A stretch of 64,000 nt of DNA from a virus, in IMG/VR virus record IMGVR_UViG_3300035698_011578, positions 31,477-95,476 of that record; one strand, given 5' to 3'. A program made the position numbers and the translations under genes. Position 1 is the stretch's first letter. Every line of letters begins with the position of its first letter. Of the stretch, positions 62,548 to 64,000 are shown in pieces. Below the pieces are notes generated by a model. The model ran no database searches. It was not told the DNA's origin and saw only the letters and a list, made by a program, of their open reading frames with translations.

Positions 62548-63180
62548 ATGGCAAATGGAGTTTATAAAATAACAGAAGATTTTGAAAATGAGGTTGGTAG
62601 GTACACTGGGGCACCTTATGTAATCACAGTCGATAATATGAGCAATGCTTTATTTTTATCACTAATGTATGAGGGTGTTAAAGGTAAGGAAATAACAATA
62701 CCTTCCAGAACTTACCCATCTGTACCATGTGAAATAATTCACGCAGGTGCAAAAGTTAAATTCAAAACAACAAAGGGAGAAACATTAAAAGGTGCTTATC
62801 AATTAGAAGGCACAAGAACATGGGATTCCGCACTAAGATTCACACACAATATGTATATACCTAACACATTCATGTGTGTTAGTTTCACTGGTCCATACAA
62901 ACACTTGAAACTAAGTAAAGGTGGGGCAATATTAACAGATGATTATGAGGCTATGCTTTGGTTAAAACGTGCTAGGTTTTCTGGTAGAAGAGAGTGTTCA
63001 TACCATACTGATAATTTTGATATGATAGGATGGAATATGTATATGATGCCAGAACTTGCAGCTAGAGGCTTATTAATGATGAGTCAATTTTATGATAATA
63101 TCACAAACAAACCAAAGGAAATAGCAGATTTAGAATTACCATACCCAGATTTATCAAAATTTGAAATATATAAAAGTTAA
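62548..63180 (+). CDS. DegT/DnrJ-type sugar aminotransferase-like protein, short
   Basis: 210 residues, against about 370 for full-length enzymes. N-terminal FENEVGRYTGAPYVITVDNMSNALFLSLMY, TIPSRTYPSVPCEIIHAGAKVKF and HLKLSKGGAILTDD (PLP Lys region) follow the DegT family. The length suggests a truncated or minimal form lacking the small C-terminal domain. These enzymes make amino sugars on nucleotide carriers. Directly upstream of an acyltransferase, the usual partner. Confidence 0.75.
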   Translation: MANGVYKITEDFENEVGRYTGAPYVITVDNMSNALFLSLMYEGVKGKEITIPSRTYPSVPCEIIHAGAKVKFKTTKGETLKGAYQLEGTRTWDSALRFTHNMYIPNTFMCVSFTGPYKHLKLSKGGAILTDDYEAMLWLKRARFSGRRECSYHTDNFDMIGWNMYMMPELAARGLLMMSQFYDNITNKPKEIADLELPYPDLSKFEIYKS

Positions 63181-63181
63181 A

Positions 63182-63754
63182 ATGAAAAGAGCATTAATAG
63201 GAGCAAGTGGTCATGCAAGAGAGGTCAACTCACAAATGGGTAATAAACTACCAATGTTTGTCGATGATGAATACTCAACAAGTGAGACACAACCAATATC
63301 AAAATTAGATTTCAATGAGTATGAAATAATGGTTGCCGTTGCAAACCCAATCGATAGGGAAAGAATTATAGAAAGGTTGCCAAAAAATGCAGTCTTTTTT
63401 ACATATATTCACCCAACGGCTTTAATATTAGGAAATATTGAGATACCTGAAGGGTGTTTCGTTGGTGCATATTCTATAATAACCTGTGATATTAAAATAG
63501 GCAAACATTCTATTCTAAACAGAATGTGTCAAATAGGACATGATTGTATTATTGGTGATTACCTTAGTATGATGCCTGGATCTATTATTTCGGGTAATTG
63601 TGATATTGGTACTTGTTTTTATATAGGGAATAATTCAAGTGTTAAGGAAAAAATCAAAATTTGTAATGATGTAACAATAGGTTTATTGAGTGGTGTAGTC
63701 AAAAATATTGAAGAACCAGGAATTTATATAGGAACACCATGTGTGAGAATTTAA
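63182..63754 (+). CDS. NeuD/PglD-type sugar O/N-acyltransferase
   Basis: 190 residues; start set at MKRALIGASGHAREV, since the longer frame overlaps the previous gene. Rossmann-like N-terminal domain (ALIGASGHA) followed by left-handed beta-helix hexapeptide repeats (ILGNIEIPEGCFVGAYSIITCDIKIGKHSILN, CQIGHDCIIGDYL) and a C-terminal NIEEPGIYIGTPCVRI, typical of NeuD and PglD acetyltransferases. Probably acetylates the amino sugar made by the preceding enzyme. Confidence 0.9.
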   Translation: MKRALIGASGHAREVNSQMGNKLPMFVDDEYSTSETQPISKLDFNEYEIMVAVANPIDRERIIERLPKNAVFFTYIHPTALILGNIEIPEGCFVGAYSIITCDIKIGKHSILNRMCQIGHDCIIGDYLSMMPGSIISGNCDIGTCFYIGNNSSVKEKIKICNDVTIGLLSGVVKNIEEPGIYIGTPCVRI

Positions 63755-64000
63755 TAATCTAAAACATTCTTGAGCTCTATTATAAAATCAGTATCTATTC
63801 TCATAAGAGTTTTTTTATCAAAAGTATAATTATTTTTCTCCAAAGTTAAATAATGACCACCTTTAGATCTACTCAATCCTTGATCCCACGCTTTTCTGCG
63901 TCTGTTTAATGTTTCATGTAATCTAGATTCACCACGAGTGCCTCCATAATTTATAAAAAACCCATAATTAAAAGGATTCAAATTATCCCTTATTAAGAAA
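63751..64000 (-). CDS. Hypothetical protein, N-terminus outside window
   Basis: Minus-strand frame open to the window end: residues NPFNYGFFINYGGTRGESRL and RRRKAWDQGLSRSKGGHYLT are visible. Basic centre, no recognised motif. It converges with the acyltransferase, overlapping by four bases. The true start lies beyond 64000. Confidence 0.65.
   Translation of the reverse strand, partial: FLIRDNLNPFNYGFFINYGGTRGESRLHETLNRRRKAWDQGLSRSKGGHYLTLEKNNYTFDKKTLMRIDTDFIIELKNVLDY

Overview
The window is AT-rich and densely coded on both strands. It reads as part of a very large double-stranded DNA phage of a Bacteroidetes host. Support for the host comes from many promoters of the Bacteroidetes type (TTTG, about 19 bases, TAnnTTTG). 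Support for a phage comes from the endolysin, thymidine kinase, class II ribonucleotide reductase, RNA ligase, five homing-type nucleases, a likely virion protein, more than 25 tRNA genes and dozens of small orphan genes. A second recurrent box, TTTAATATATAA, sits just upstream of many start codons and looks like a phage late promoter.

Layout. 1-7.6 kb: mostly minus-strand small genes, thymidine kinase and an acyl-carrier-like protein. 7.6-13.6 kb: a zinc protease, endolysin, methyltransferase and homing nucleases. 13.7-14.4 kb: tRNA operon 1 (minus). 14.3-21.1 kb: glycosyltransferase, RNA ligase, GGDEF-like protein, a radical SAM gene split by a GIY-YIG nuclease, CYTH protein and class III nucleotide cyclase. 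21.1-21.7 kb: tRNA operon 2 and an initiator tRNA (minus). 23-31 kb: ribonucleotide reductase, a CoaC-M23 fusion, CoaB and an exonuclease. 32-34.4 kb: small proteins with a shared N-terminal leader. 34.5-36.9 kb: tRNA operon 3 (15 tRNA genes). 37-43.2 kb: zinc-ribbon and vWA proteins, a virion protein and a metallopeptidase. 43.2-44.9 kb: tRNA operon 4. 45-54.5 kb: further leader-bearing proteins, RNA-repair-like genes and a zinc protease. 54.5-60.5 kb: two Clp-type unfoldases flanking a degenerate tRNA group and a second CYTH gene. 60.7-63.8 kb: a surface-glycan cassette.

Most important observation. Each of the four main tRNA operons starts with the same module: a near-identical host-type promoter, a short leader ORF (21-36 codons), an intrinsic terminator, then the tRNAs. 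The residues of each leader peptide match the tRNAs downstream. Tyr-Tyr-Tyr-Glu-Glu precedes Tyr, Glu and Tyr tRNAs. A Gln/Pro/Asp core precedes only Asp, Gln and Pro tRNAs. A Gly/Ala/Ile-rich leader precedes Ile, Ala, Gly and Gly. A leader built from Asn, Arg, Leu, Met, Thr, Val, Ile and Cys precedes tRNAs for exactly those amino acids. In three of the four, the 3' part of the leader ORF can pair with the 5' arm of the terminator, which is the geometry of transcription attenuation. I infer that the phage regulates its tRNA genes by ribosome stalling at the codons those tRNAs decode. I know of no description of such a system.

Other points. About 27 unrelated proteins share an N-terminal leader (M-x-h-I-K-x-F-x-x-F/Y-x-E) resembling T4 capsid-targeting propeptides, suggesting a large set of packaged proteins. 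Several tRNAs have unusual architecture. Four genes are frameshifted or split. CoaB, CoaC and an acyl-carrier-like protein suggest an effect on host CoA metabolism.
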